Assembly (NCBI RefSeq): GCF_004101865.1
Contig: NZ_CP026118.1
Span: 2,869,001-2,933,000, forward strand
Direction of reading: 5' to 3'
Length of the DNA stretch: 64,000 nt
Source of the DNA: Halobacillus litoralis
Lineage (GTDB): Bacteria > Bacillota > Bacilli > Bacillales > Halobacillaceae
The stretch's first letter is position 1; each line of letters opens with the position of its first letter. This document shows positions 1-7,325 of the stretch, piece by piece. A program made the position numbers and the translations under genes. The notes beneath the pieces are model-generated. The model did not search any database and was not told where the DNA came from. It saw nothing but the letters and a program-made list of their open reading frames with translations.

Positions 1-639
1 TGACTCCGTTAAAATGACAGCTTTTAGCTTCCGATCCTCATCCAAGCTTTTTTCGAAACGTTCTTCAAGCTCGAAAACGGTCGCATTTGCTCCTAAAAAT
101 TCTACATTAGTATTTTTTTCGTGATGTAACACTTCTTTTGGGGTGATGTCTTCTAATCGTGCATGGCCGTCTACCATCGTTTGAGAGAGCCAGCGAACGA
201 TGCCATCATTTGTGAGCAGCCCGAGAAAATTCCGTTCCTTAGTATAAATAGGAAATTGCGAAATTCCGTGCTGATCAAAAGCTTCTATGATATGTGTAAT
301 AGCTGTATCTTCTTTAAAGAAAAGGACGGGACGGGTCGCAAAATCAAGGGCTTCAGGCGGTTGATCAAGCGTTTGTTTAATTTTCTTCAAATGCTCGACA
401 ACATCTTTATGAGGTGTTGCAATAAAGTAATCTCCACTGATCCGCTCGTGCACGATTGCATTCCTCAACTTCGCATACTGCTTCAGTTGATCGAAGTGAA
501 CACGGATCACACTGTGCTTCAATTTTGATCGTTGTAGGAGTTCAGCGAAATTATCATTTTTCGGGAAGCCGTTCAATTCCTTCAAATGCTGATGGATTTG
601 ATTGAATGTGACTTCGAACTGTTCCACAATTTCATTCAT
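1..639 (-). CDS. CBS-domain protein, C-terminus beyond window edge
   Basis: From an ATG at 639, preceded by AAAAAGGTGAG, the minus strand stays open for 213 codons to the window edge, so the 3' end is missing. Residues 1-90 are helical and charged and include LRNAIVHER (about 58-66), which resembles the RN-xxx-H motif of HEPN-like helical domains (weak similarity). From about residue 102 a CBS-type region follows (RPVLFFKEDTAITHII, then GISQFPIY and NFLGLLTNDGIVRWL). CBS domains usually bind adenine nucleotides and regulate an attached activity. No catalytic domain is visible in the part present, so the role is unknown. It is transcribed away from sinR. Confidence 0.75.
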   Translation of the reverse strand, partial: MNEIVEQFEVTFNQIHQHLKELNGFPKNDNFAELLQRSKLKHSVIRVHFDQLKQYAKLRNAIVHERISGDYFIATPHKDVVEHLKKIKQTLDQPPEALDFATRPVLFFKEDTAITHIIEAFDQHGISQFPIYTKERNFLGLLTNDGIVRWLSQTMVDGHARLEDITPKEVLHHEKNTNVEFLGANATVFELEERFEKSLDEDRKLKAVILTES

Positions 640-896
640 CTTGCTCACCTTTTTCCTCGTTTCCCTATAGTATATCTTTTCTGGACACATCTCACTCATA
701 TTGGGTAAAAAGAACAAAATATGCCCAGGACTTAAATAATCATTAAGAAGAGACGATAATAAAAGGTGAGGAATACGGAGTATACATTTGTAACTTGATT
801 GAACAAATCTAGGACTCCCTCAGGATTTTTGTGCTTTAAATAGAACGGACCTTTAAAATATGCTATACTCAAATTACTAAGAAAGAAGGTGAGATT
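640..896. promoter_or_regulatory. Divergent intergenic region with sinR promoter
   Basis: This AT-rich gap separates the divergent CBS gene and sinR. A TATACT at 864-869 is a plausible sigma-A -10 box about 30 bases before the sinR start, but no convincing -35 was found. The sinR ribosome-binding site is AGAAGGTGAG. There is no sinI-like ORF here, although B. subtilis sinR is preceded by sinI. Confidence 0.35.
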
Positions 897-1226
897 ATGA
901 TCGGTGAACGCATTAAGAAAATACGTAAAGACCGACATATGTCGCTATCTGAATTAGCTGAAAGAGCGGGTGTCGCCAAATCTTATCTAAGTTCGATCGA
1001 ACGGAATATCCAAACGAATCCGTCTGTTCAATTTCTGACTAAAATATCCCAGGAATTAGATGTTTCTATAAATTTCTTGTTACATGGGGAAGCAGAACCA
1101 AAAGACGAAACACTTGATGAAGATTGGACGCACCTCGTGCAAGAAGCTATGAACTCAGGTATATCAAAAGAGCAATTCCGCGAGTATCTGGAATTCAATA
1201 AATGGAAAATCCATCAGAATAAATAA
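897..1226 (+). CDS. sinR: SinR-type transcriptional regulator
   Basis: This 109-residue protein matches B. subtilis SinR over its whole length. The N-terminal XRE helix-turn-helix (residues 1-65) holds MSLSELAERAGVAKSYLSSI and ERNIQTNPS, nearly identical to SinR. A linker follows, then a C-terminal SinI/SinR dimerisation segment (WTHLVQEAMNSGISKEQFR). SinR represses biofilm-matrix operons in B. subtilis and is antagonised by SinI through that C-terminal helix pair. No sinI is adjacent here, so the antagonist is either elsewhere or absent. The gene is monocistronic: a strong terminator follows 40 bases downstream. The start is set by AAGAAGGTGAG 6 bases upstream of the ATG. Confidence 0.93.
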   Translation: MIGERIKKIRKDRHMSLSELAERAGVAKSYLSSIERNIQTNPSVQFLTKISQELDVSINFLLHGEAEPKDETLDEDWTHLVQEAMNSGISKEQFREYLEFNKWKIHQNK

Positions 1227-1265
1227 ATCAGCCTGTCTCATTACAAAGAGTCAGGCTATCTTTAT

Positions 1266-1298
1266 AAAAGAAGGTCGTGATTTTCACGACCTTCTTTT
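1266..1298 (+). terminator. Rho-independent terminator of sinR
   Basis: A perfect 15-bp inverted repeat (AAAAGAAGGTCGTGA, loop TTT, then its complement) ends in TTTT. It is A-rich on one side and T-rich on the other, so it could work in both directions. Confidence 0.85.
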
Positions 1299-1302
1299 AT
1301 TT

Positions 1303-2032
1303 CTGCTCTGTTAAATTTCAGTGTTGATTAAGCTCCCGATTGTTTAAGACTCAGTTTCGAGACTTTAGTGGGAGTTTAGGGGCTGCGGGAAAAGGTTCGC
1401 GTTCCATGGGGCGGGCGCTGAGCCTCCTCGGACTTTAAAGTCCTGTGGGGTCTCAGCTGTCCCGCACATCCCATAGGAGTCTCACCGTTTCCCTCCGCCC
1501 CTTACAATATGAGGTTCTCGAAACTACTTCTGGAATAGGCATCTATGAGCTTAAGGGAAGTAGAGGAAGGTATTCTGATCATGAGAGCTTGATATAAAGC
1601 CTTTTACGACTATAACACAAGGATAGTGAAGACAATCCTCCTGAGTAAGGGGGTTCGTTTCTCCCATACATTGGATGGGTTGGTGGGGAAGCTACGAGAC
1701 TCCCGTGGGAGAAGGAGATAGGCGAGATCCCGCAGGGCTTTAGCCCGAGGAAGCTCGCCAGGTCCCCCACAGGAAAGTGTTCAAATGCAGAATCGTCCTG
1801 GTAGACACGACTGGCATAAGCAGAATAGCAACGGAATGTGTCTTTTCATTCCATTGCTATTCTGCTTATGACGCGAGTGTCTGGACGATGGAGCTAGACG
1901 AGTTGCTTCACAACCAGCCCTGAAGCTCAACACGGCAACGAACCCTTATTATCTCAATCGCGTCTTCAAGAATCCTGCCATATAAGTGAATAACTCTCAT
2001 ATGAAAATCGACCTCAACCTTTAACAAAGGCT
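1303..2032. repeat. Composite intergenic repeat element A
   Basis: This gene-free stretch begins with GCTCTGTTAAATTTCAG and ends with CAACCTTTAACAAAGGC, so its ends are imperfect inverted repeats. It contains a G/C-rich block (about 1378-1503, GGGGCTGCGGGAAAAGG to TCCCTCCGCCCC) that recurs in elements B, C and D, a second block related to GGGGAAGCT units (about 1680-1775), and a long palindrome (1794-1888). Short ORFs here have no SD and are translations of repeat DNA. No protein gene is supported. Confidence 0.75.
1794..1888. repeat. Long imperfect palindrome inside repeat A
   Basis: Arms at 1815-1838 and 1847-1870 (CATAAGCAGAATAGCAACGG and onward) pair over 24 bp with one mismatch and an 8-nt loop. 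Outer bases (GACACGA and GAGTGTC) extend the stem. There is no T tract, so it is not a classical terminator. It would form a very stable RNA or cruciform hairpin. Confidence 0.7.
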
Positions 2033-2794
2033 TTATTTCTGTAAATGGGGAAACTTTTCCTTCAGGTAATTCATGCTGATCTCAAGACTCTCAAGAGGGC
2101 TTGTGCGACTTTCATCCTGCTCGACAATCCACCACTTGACCCCAACCTTTTCGCCCAAAACAAAAATGGTATCTAAATCAACACCACCTGTCCCTAACTC
2201 AGCAAAAAATTGCTCTTCATCAAGTGTCATGTCTTTCAAATGTATAAGGGGAGCCCTTCCCTGGTAGCGATCGATCCATTCAGAAGGCTGCTCGCCTGCT
2301 TTTTGCAGCCAGTATATATCAAACTCGGCTTTTACTCTATCTTCATCCGTCTCTTGAAAAATCAAATCCAATGGTTTGCGGCCATCTGTAAAGGGTTCCA
2401 ATTCGAAATCATGATTATGATAGCAAAGAGTAATGCCCTCTTTTTGACAGGCTTCGCCGATGTCATTAAGATCCCTGATTAAAGTACGGTAATCCTCTTC
2501 CTGACGTTTTTCAATGAAAGGACATACCACATAGGTGCTCCCGATCGTTTTTTGATCCTCTAATACTTGAGGTAAATGGTTCTTCAATTCCTCTAGAGGG
2601 ACATGACTGGCTGCAGCTTTTAAATTCAACTTGTCCAAAAGGTTTTTGACTTCCCTGGCTGTCATTTCTCCAAAACCAGCAAATTCTACAGCTTCAAACC
2701 CTAAATCAGCGACTTTGCGCAGTGTACCGGCAAAGTCTTCTGCTGTTTCTTTACGTAATGTGTAGAGTTGAACGGCGAATGGTATCGTACTCAT
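2033..2794 (-). CDS. Sugar phosphate isomerase/epimerase, TIM-barrel (AP-endonuclease-like) protein
   Basis: This 253-residue protein has the xylose-isomerase-like TIM-barrel fold of the IolE/IolI/hydroxypyruvate isomerase superfamily. Visible elements are the N-terminal VQLYTLRKE, ADLGFEAVEFAGFG, and CYHNHDFE, AEFDIYWLQKAG and PLIHLKDM, the metal-binding His/Glu/Asp strands, ending with WWIVEQDES. Such enzymes isomerise or epimerise free or phosphorylated sugars and often serve inositol or rare-sugar pathways; the substrate cannot be told. It stands alone between two repeat regions. The stop overlaps the outer end of repeat A. The ATG at 2794 follows AAAAGGGGAG. Confidence 0.8.
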   Translation of the reverse strand: MSTIPFAVQLYTLRKETAEDFAGTLRKVADLGFEAVEFAGFGEMTAREVKNLLDKLNLKAAASHVPLEELKNHLPQVLEDQKTIGSTYVVCPFIEKRQEEDYRTLIRDLNDIGEACQKEGITLCYHNHDFELEPFTDGRKPLDLIFQETDEDRVKAEFDIYWLQKAGEQPSEWIDRYQGRAPLIHLKDMTLDEEQFFAELGTGGVDLDTIFVLGEKVGVKWWIVEQDESRTSPLESLEISMNYLKEKFPHLQK

Positions 2795-2846
2795 CTAATC
2801 TCCCCTTTTAACACTAATTTAAAAAATCCATCAAACGTATTTTTGG

Positions 2847-2972
2847 TCCATCCAGCTCCAGCGCCCAGCCTCTCGAGGTCTTAAGTCCAATCGTATAGTG
2901 AAGAAGATCGCTTCACTTTACGTTTGTTCTTAAGCTTGTCGAGGCTGACCAAGGCGCTTGCGCTTTTGAATA
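2847..2972. repeat. Palindromic intergenic repeat (GCTCCAGCGCC type)
   Basis: Starting with TCCAGCTCCAGCGCCCAGCC and ending with AAGGCGCTTGCGCTTTT, this stretch folds on itself: CCTCGAGGTCTTAAG pairs with CTTAAGCTTGTCGAGG, and inside it GTGAAG and CTTCAC pair. Similar sequences are common intergenic repeats in Bacillaceae genomes (from memory, not checked). No gene is seen in it. The rest of 2795-3145 is AT-rich leader. Confidence 0.6.
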
Positions 2973-3145
2973 CTGGTTTATTACAAAGTTAGTTATTGAG
3001 CGCCAATTCTCCTCCTGAAACGGCAAAATTTCCTATAGAAAAATCATAAACTTCTTATCTCTGGGTGGATGTTTCTGATATTCGGCTGTTCGTCTGGTTT
3101 GAAAAATTCCTTTAAACTAGTGATTAAGAAAGGGGGAGGGGACAG

Positions 3146-3334
3146 ATGAGTTCTATTGAAGAGAAACTGAAGGAAATGAGAAACATCAGCTCAGTTTGTT
3201 GGAAGTGTAAAATCGAATTGAGAGGTGAGGATATGATTTCAGTGACAGACCGGCACAGCATAACCATTGTTCTGTGTCACGACTGCTACGAATTTTATCA
3301 GGAAGTGAGAAGTACATGGTCTTCAGAGGGTTAG
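3146..3334 (+). CDS. Small CxxC...CxxC protein
   Basis: The ORF encodes 62 residues and has a strong SD (AAAGGGGGAGGGG) 8 bases before the ATG. The protein has two cysteine pairs, CWKC (about residues 18-21) and CHDC (about 49-52), spaced like a zinc ribbon, with an acidic N-terminal helix. I do not recognise the family. The position directly upstream of the GerP-like cluster, in the same direction, suggests a sporulation-related or at least co-regulated gene, but this is inference. Confidence 0.65.
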   Translation: MSSIEEKLKEMRNISSVCWKCKIELRGEDMISVTDRHSITIVLCHDCYEFYQEVRSTWSSEG

Positions 3335-3390
3335 GCACATTACTCCGTTTAAAGAATAGGATATCACAACAAAAGGTGAGGTGAACTTGA

Positions 3391-3636
3391 ATGCCCGTAT
3401 CCGTAGTGTTCAATCAGATTGCAGTGAATTCACTCAATGATAATGCGAGTATCTCAACTGGTCAAAATAATCAACCGGACTGGTCCTGGCAAGGAAAAAA
3501 TAATAATGCAGCAGGTCTTACCGTCGGTTTTTTCATAGCGACTAATAATGTAAATACGATTTTTGACAATGATTTAGCAGATACACCTTTCTATAACCCT
3601 ACGATAAATAACCCTCAGCCGAACATCCAATATTAG
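3391..3636 (+). CDS. GerPA/GerPF-like spore protein
   Basis: The protein has 81 residues; the start is set by AAAGGTGAGGTGAAC before the ATG. The sequence follows the GerPA/GerPF plan: a short beta segment (VVFNQIAVNSL), a polar Gly/Asn centre (STGQNNQPDW, KNNNAAG) and a tail ATNNVNTIFDNDLAD that resembles the NxxSxTNTxDxD end of GerPF. GerP proteins are spore-coat components needed for germinants to reach their receptors. Four relatives lie next to it on both strands, so this is a local paralogous cluster. The assignment is by motif pattern, not by strong identity. Confidence 0.65.
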   Translation: MPVSVVFNQIAVNSLNDNASISTGQNNQPDWSWQGKNNNAAGLTVGFFIATNNVNTIFDNDLADTPFYNPTINNPQPNIQY

Positions 3637-3674
3637 GGGGCGAGGACATCAATATACAGTTTGATTCCATATAT

Positions 3675-3908
3675 GTGAATGTACTCAAGAACAACTCTGG
3701 TATTTTTGTCGGTCCCAATACCCAAAACCAGTGGGATACACATGAAAAGCATAATGCTGCGTTAGGAACCGTTGTGGGAGAAGCTAACATCTTGGCCTAT
3801 AATATCAATGTCATCCATGATGAGGATATGGTAGATATGCCGATAAGGAAAGAAAACGGCGTCTCTAAACAAAAAAAGGAAAATGGAGGAGGTCATTCTT
3901 CTGATTGA
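3675..3908 (+). CDS. GerP-like small spore protein, start uncertain
   Basis: The first canonical start in frame is a GTG at 3675 (77 residues) without a visible SD. The reading frame extends upstream without a stop, and the translated residues just before (INIQFDSIYV) align with the N-terminus of the minus-strand relative at 4526-4726 (RIIFENLSV). An SD-like AGGGGGCGAGG at 3635-3645 lies just before an ATC codon at 3648, so a non-canonical start there is possible. Shared motifs are NNSGIFVGPNTQ and ALGTVVGEANIL, which match NSSGIFSGTNAQ and NGRVVGDRNTL in the relative. The gene overlaps the convergent gene at 3893 by 16 bases. The C-terminal tail is Lys/Asn/Gly-rich. Confidence 0.6.
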   Translation: MNVLKNNSGIFVGPNTQNQWDTHEKHNAALGTVVGEANILAYNINVIHDEDMVDMPIRKENGVSKQKKENGGGHSSD

Positions 3909-4189
3909 CCCTCGTTTTCCATTTTCCTTTTTATCATGGATTCTACCCAATCAGGGATGTCATGCTCTTTGTCTGTCATCATCATATCCAGGATAGCTGA
4001 ATCACTCAGGATTGACCGCAACCCTTCAAGCGTATTCCCATCACCATGGACCGTACCGAATCCTTGATTTAACTTTTGGTGACTTTCAAATCCGTTCGGC
4101 ACATTATTTCCCATATTCAAACAAGAAGCATTTTCGATCGTGCCGATTCGGATATTACCTATGAAGAAATTCGGAGATAATAAGGGCAT
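3893..4189 (-). CDS. GerPA/GerPF-like small protein
   Basis: The start is taken at MPLLSPNFF (ATG 4189), preceded by AAGGAGGACTAAT, giving 98 residues; the longer ORF upstream would overlap the previous gene and has no SD. N-terminal beta strand FFIGNIRIGTIENASCL, then NMGNNVPNGFESHQ and GFGTVHGDGNTLEG reproduce the pattern of the neighbouring relatives, followed by an acidic helical tail (DWVESMIKRKMENEG). It is the third gene of a minus-strand set 4726-3893 and its ATG lies 1 base after the stop of the GerPC-like gene, which suggests translational coupling. Probably a spore-coat protein. Confidence 0.65.
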   Translation of the reverse strand: MPLLSPNFFIGNIRIGTIENASCLNMGNNVPNGFESHQKLNQGFGTVHGDGNTLEGLRSILSDSAILDMMMTDKEHDIPDWVESMIKRKMENEGQSEE

Positions 4190-4190
4190 A

Positions 4191-4520
4191 TTAGTCCTCC
4201 TTTGATTTGAAGGTGAACTTGAACCCATCCTTCGTATTTTTTAACTCAGGAGGGGATGATGCTTTAGGTTTGACATGGACACCGAAGTTGTTCCCCATAT
4301 TCAGTGCACCACTGAGTTCTTCAATATCCAGGTGATCTAATTGGAAAGTGAGCTGTTCAAGGGTGGGCTCATGGATATCCACTTGATCAAAGTGGAAATG
4401 ATACTCAATGTTTTTCTCGTTTCCACTCATTTCTTGAATGGTTTTTTTAAGCTTTGTGATTTCTTTGTATAATTCATCAACGTTCACGGAAGGTTTCGGG
4501 CGTTTTTTGAAGAAGAACAT
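4191..4520 (-). CDS. GerPC-like spore protein
   Basis: This 109-residue protein starts with a basic MFFFKKRPK segment and a coiled coil (VDELYKEITKLKKTIQEM, about residues 13-31). Then come IEYHFHFDQVDIHE, FQLDHLDIEELSG and ALNMGNN, which resemble the YxFDQLxIxxLxGTLNIG region of GerPC. GerPC is a cytosol-made spore coat component required for germinant permeation. Length is about half that of B. subtilis GerPC, so it may be a short variant. It lies between two small GerP-like genes, with only 5 and 1 bases between coding regions. Confidence 0.65.
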   Translation of the reverse strand: MFFFKKRPKPSVNVDELYKEITKLKKTIQEMSGNEKNIEYHFHFDQVDIHEPTLEQLTFQLDHLDIEELSGALNMGNNFGVHVKPKASSPPELKNTKDGFKFTFKSKED

Positions 4521-4525
4521 ACCGG

Positions 4526-4726
4526 TTATTCTCCCTGTGAATCCGGCTTCTTGATCACTAAGTGTCTATTTGCCTGGAGGGTATTTCGATCGCCGACAAC
4601 TCTTCCATTCCCTTCAAATTTTGTTTGTTCAGCTTTGAATTTGGACTGGGCGTTAGTGCCTGAAAAGATACCTGATGAATTGGATACTCGATCGACGGAT
4701 AAGTTCTCAAAGATGATTCGGCACAT
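4526..4726 (-). CDS. GerP-like small protein
   Basis: The start is chosen at ATG 4726 (MCRIIFENLSV), which follows the strong SD GATAGGAGGTGACATC; an in-frame ATG 23 codons earlier lacks one. The 66-residue product carries VSNSSGIFSGTNAQ, then NGRVVGDRNTLQ, matching the plus-strand gene at 3675-3908. It heads the minus-strand trio and is divergent from the Hsp20 gene at 4770, sharing a 43-bp upstream region that probably contains both promoters. Role by context: spore coat or germination protein. Confidence 0.65.
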   Translation of the reverse strand: MCRIIFENLSVDRVSNSSGIFSGTNAQSKFKAEQTKFEGNGRVVGDRNTLQANRHLVIKKPDSQGE

Positions 4727-4769
4727 GATGTCACCTCCTATCACTAATGTATGAAAGGAAAAGGTAAGC

Positions 4770-5225
4770 ATGAAAGACTTTATGAATTGGTTCAACCCAT
4801 TAGGAAATAAAGGGGAGCAAGGAGAGGCGCCTTGGGGAAATACATTTTCTGACCCGATGGCTGATATGAAAAAGATGAATGATTTTGTGCAGAAGTCGAT
4901 GGAAGAGGCTTTTTCGCCTTCACAAAAAGGAAATATTCCCTTTCAAATGGGGAAGAAAGAAACATCTGAACATAAAGTGATTGAATTAATGAATGAAGTG
5001 ATTGTCAAAATACAAGTCCCTTTAGAAATAGATATCGAATCCATACGTCTTGCTGTCGGGAATGGAAAGTTATTTGCTGATGGGATATCTCAGGAAAGGG
5101 TAGCCATCGCTCTGCCGGTTCAAACAAGCCGTAGAAATATCCATGCTCAATATAATGATGGAGTAATCGAAGTCAGGCTTCCGAAAAAACATTCGGACGA
5201 AAAAGAAATTTTCATTCATTATTAG
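4770..5225 (+). CDS. Hsp20/alpha-crystallin-like protein
   Basis: This protein has 151 residues. The N-terminal half is hydrophilic and Met/Phe-rich (DFMNWFNPL, MADMKKMNDFVQKSM), as in small heat-shock proteins. The C-terminal half (about 70-151) forms an alpha-crystallin-type beta sandwich: VKIQVPLEIDIESIRLAVGNGKLF and QYNDGVIEVRLPKK, the latter close to the GVLTVxLPK signature. It stands among GerP-like genes, and in Bacillus the Hsp20 proteins CotM and CotP are spore-coat components, so a coat role is inferred. SD: AAAGGAAAAGG. It overlaps the convergent Hsp20 gene by 14 bases. Confidence 0.7.
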   Translation: MKDFMNWFNPLGNKGEQGEAPWGNTFSDPMADMKKMNDFVQKSMEEAFSPSQKGNIPFQMGKKETSEHKVIELMNEVIVKIQVPLEIDIESIRLAVGNGKLFADGISQERVAIALPVQTSRRNIHAQYNDGVIEVRLPKKHSDEKEIFIHY

Positions 5226-5652
5226 GGTCTAGTTGAACGATGATTTCATTGTTTTTATGCTGTTTATATATTGTGACGACAAGTAAGCCTTCATTGTATG
5301 AGGTAATGACATCTTCAAAGGAAAAGTGAAAAGGAATCGGTATGATCCGTTTGAACTTGCCGATCAACCTTTCATTGTGAAGTAATTTTTCCTGGGGTAC
5401 CGGATATGGGTAGAGGATTTCGCCCTGAACAATGATTTGAGTGCCTTCCTGTGTCAAATGGAGGGGATGGTCCTTAGTGAGGCCGGGCAGTTCAATGACA
5501 ATCACGGCCTGTTCTTCGGTTTCGAAAAAGTCATAAGAAGGACCTCTCTTTGGGATGACATGGTGCATGTCGTTCCAAAAATCTTCTCCTAATACCTTTT
5601 CGACATTCTCAGAGAAAGCCTCCCAGTCCAACTTAGCGCTTTTCTTTTTCAT
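5212..5652 (-). CDS. Hsp20/alpha-crystallin family protein
   Basis: This 146-residue small heat-shock protein starts MKKKSAKLDWEAF. The crystallin domain spans about 40-140: YDFFETEEQAVIVIELPGL is the classic first strands with ELPG, then GEILYPYP, GKFKRIIPIPFHF and the end strand YNEGLLVVTIYK. The tail is short. It is a second, more canonical Hsp20 next to the divergent 151-residue one. These chaperones hold unfolded proteins without ATP; relatives CotP/CotM sit in the spore coat. SD GAGGTGAGAAATC precedes the ATG at 5652. Confidence 0.8.
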   Translation of the reverse strand: MKKKSAKLDWEAFSENVEKVLGEDFWNDMHHVIPKRGPSYDFFETEEQAVIVIELPGLTKDHPLHLTQEGTQIIVQGEILYPYPVPQEKLLHNERLIGKFKRIIPIPFHFSFEDVITSYNEGLLVVTIYKQHKNNEIIVQLDPNNE

Positions 5653-5723
5653 GATTTCTCACCTCATGATTTAAAAGTATGTGAGAAACCCTTTGTTCAT
5701 GCATAGGGCGAGTTCGGCATGTG

Positions 5724-5738
5724 TTGAAAGCGCTATCT
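5724..5738. promoter_or_regulatory. Putative cre (CcpA) site
   Basis: TTGAAAGCGCTATCT matches the cre consensus WTGNAANCGNWNNCW at every fixed position. It lies about 290 bases before the sugar ABC operon and 70 bases before the Hsp20 start on the other strand, so its target could be either. Confidence 0.45.
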
Positions 5739-5822
5739 ATTTATAGAATTATTTGAAAATGATGTTGTATTTGTCATATCTGCGTGTTATGATTTATTCA
5801 ACTTCACTGATCAATGAATTTT

Positions 5823-5920
5823 ATGCAAACGTATTCACTTGTAATTTATAGCTATTTTCCAACTCATTTATGTACAAGCTAATGAGTTTTTAAAATGTCA
5901 GTTGTGCAAACGTATGCGCA
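5823..5920. promoter_or_regulatory. LacI-family / cre-like operators before the ABC operon
   Basis: Two sites share TGCAAACGTAT: ATGCAAACGTATTCA at 5823-5837, which also fits the cre consensus, and TGCAAACGTATGCGCA at 5905-5920, a pseudo-palindrome around a central CG typical for LacI-family operators. They are spaced 81 bases apart. They are candidate operators for the LacI regulator encoded at 9247. A related ACAGGCGTATTAG follows at about 5930-5942. Confidence 0.5.
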
Positions 5921-5966
5921 TATATTTGCACAGGCGTATTAGAAACTCATTTTTTTAAAAGGTGGT

Positions 5967-5981
5967 ATGTAAGCGGATTCA
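5967..5981. promoter_or_regulatory. Putative cre site next to the SBP start
   Basis: ATGTAAGCGGATTCA fits WTGNAANCGNWNNCW fully and ends 30 bases before the ATG of the substrate-binding protein, in the likely leader. CcpA bound there would block transcription, as expected for a secondary-sugar operon. Confidence 0.5.
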
Positions 5982-6011
5982 TTGATTAATAAATTTATAG
6001 GAGTGGATGAG

Positions 6012-7325
6012 ATGAAAAGAAACAAATTTTACTCGGGTATTGCGACAGCTTTGTTAGCTTCAACTGTTGCTCTTGCGGGATGTTCTTTCGGTTCTGATGA
6101 AAGCAGCGGTGATTCAGACACAGGTGGATCTTCAGGAGAAAGTGTAACAGTTGATGTTTTCCAATTCAAAGTCGAATTCAAAGAGCAATTTGAAGAATTG
6201 GTATCCAAGTATGAAGAAGAGAACCCTGATGTCAACATCAATGTGAAAACTGTCGGGGGAGGTAACGATTATGGTGCTTCCTTGAAGACATCCTTTTCAT
6301 CCGGAGAAGAGCCGGACATCTTTAACGTTGGCGGACCGACAGACGTAGATGAATACGAAAGTTACTTAGCAGATTTATCAGATACAGCAGCTGCAGATGC
6401 CGCTTTGGAAGGTACACTGACAGGTGTTTCTCGTGACGACAAAGTTCTGGGACTTCCATTCAACCAGGAAGGATATGGATTGCTTTACAACAAGCAGGTT
6501 TTTGAAGAAGCAGGTATCAATCCTGATGAAATCACAACTTTTGAAGCGTTGGAAGAAGCTGTTCAAACATTGGATTCCCAAAAAGATGAACTGGGAATTG
6601 ACGCACCATTCGCTTTCCCTGCCAAAGAAAAATGGGTAATGGGTAACCACCTGGCTAACGCTTATTTAGCAGATGAGTTCAACCATAGTGTGATGGAAGC
6701 ATATGAAGCGGATACAGTAGAATTCGCTATGGGCGACCAGATGAAACGCTTCACAGATCTCCAAAATAAGTATTCTGTACAACCGACGTTGAGCCTTGAC
6801 TATTCACAACAAGTTGAGGAGAATTTCTCTCTAGGTAAAGTCGCGTTGATTCAACAAGGAAACTGGGTGTATAACACGATCGAATCCATGGATCCTGAAT
6901 TTGCTCAAAACAATGTAGGGCTTCTTCCTATTCCAGTTGAAGGTTATGAAGGAAGTATCCCTGTAGGCGTACCGAACTACTGGGTAGTAAACAAAGAATC
7001 TGGCGATGAAGTTGTACAAGCAAGTAAAGATTTCCTTGATTGGATGTACACTTCTGACACCGGTAAAAAATTCGTAACGGAAGAGTTCAAGTTCATTCCA
7101 GCTTACGAAGGTTATGAAGATCTTGAAATCGCAGATCCGATTTCCCAAGAGATTTATAACTATGCGAAAGAAGGAAATACACTTGGCTGGGTATTCTTAG
7201 GTGCTCCTACTGGATGGACGGAAGGTGCTCTGGGTGTAGCCATGCAAGAATACATCGCAGGTGACATCACTTGGGATGAGGTAGAACAAAAAGCTACACA
7301 AGCTTGGGAAGAGTCCCGTCAATAA
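6012..7325 (+). CDS. Sugar ABC transporter substrate-binding lipoprotein
   Basis: The start is taken at ATG 6012 with SD AGGAGTGGATGAG; a TTG 30 bases upstream would put residues before the signal peptide. The protein has 437 residues. Residues 1-24 are a lipoprotein signal with lipobox LAGC (Cys24), followed by a Ser/Gly/Asp linker. The mature part has the family-1 extracellular solute-binding plan: VDVFQFKVEFKEQFEELV, EPDIFNVGGPTDVDEY, GLPFNQEGYGLLYNK and a C-terminal GWVFLGAPTGW, TEGALGVAMQEYIAG. It captures a sugar or oligosaccharide outside the membrane for the permeases at 7541 and 8401. A hairpin at about 7339-7372 may stabilise this upstream mRNA or lower downstream expression. Confidence 0.9.
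   Translation: MKRNKFYSGIATALLASTVALAGCSFGSDESSGDSDTGGSSGESVTVDVFQFKVEFKEQFEELVSKYEEENPDVNINVKTVGGGNDYGASLKTSFSSGEEPDIFNVGGPTDVDEYESYLADLSDTAAADAALEGTLTGVSRDDKVLGLPFNQEGYGLLYNKQVFEEAGINPDEITTFEALEEAVQTLDSQKDELGIDAPFAFPAKEKWVMGNHLANAYLADEFNHSVMEAYEADTVEFAMGDQMKRFTDLQNKYSVQPTLSLDYSQQVEENFSLGKVALIQQGNWVYNTIESMDPEFAQNNVGLLPIPVEGYEGSIPVGVPNYWVVNKESGDEVVQASKDFLDWMYTSDTGKKFVTEEFKFIPAYEGYEDLEIADPISQEIYNYAKEGNTLGWVFLGAPTGWTEGALGVAMQEYIAGDITWDEVEQKATQAWEESRQ

Noticed and set aside
163..528. 121-codon plus-strand ORF
   Set aside because: It lies opposite the CBS-domain gene, has no SD and gives no recognisable protein; the minus-strand reading is coherent.
1579..1770. 63-codon ORF in repeat A
   Set aside because: It translates a repeat block seen in other repeats of the window and has no SD.
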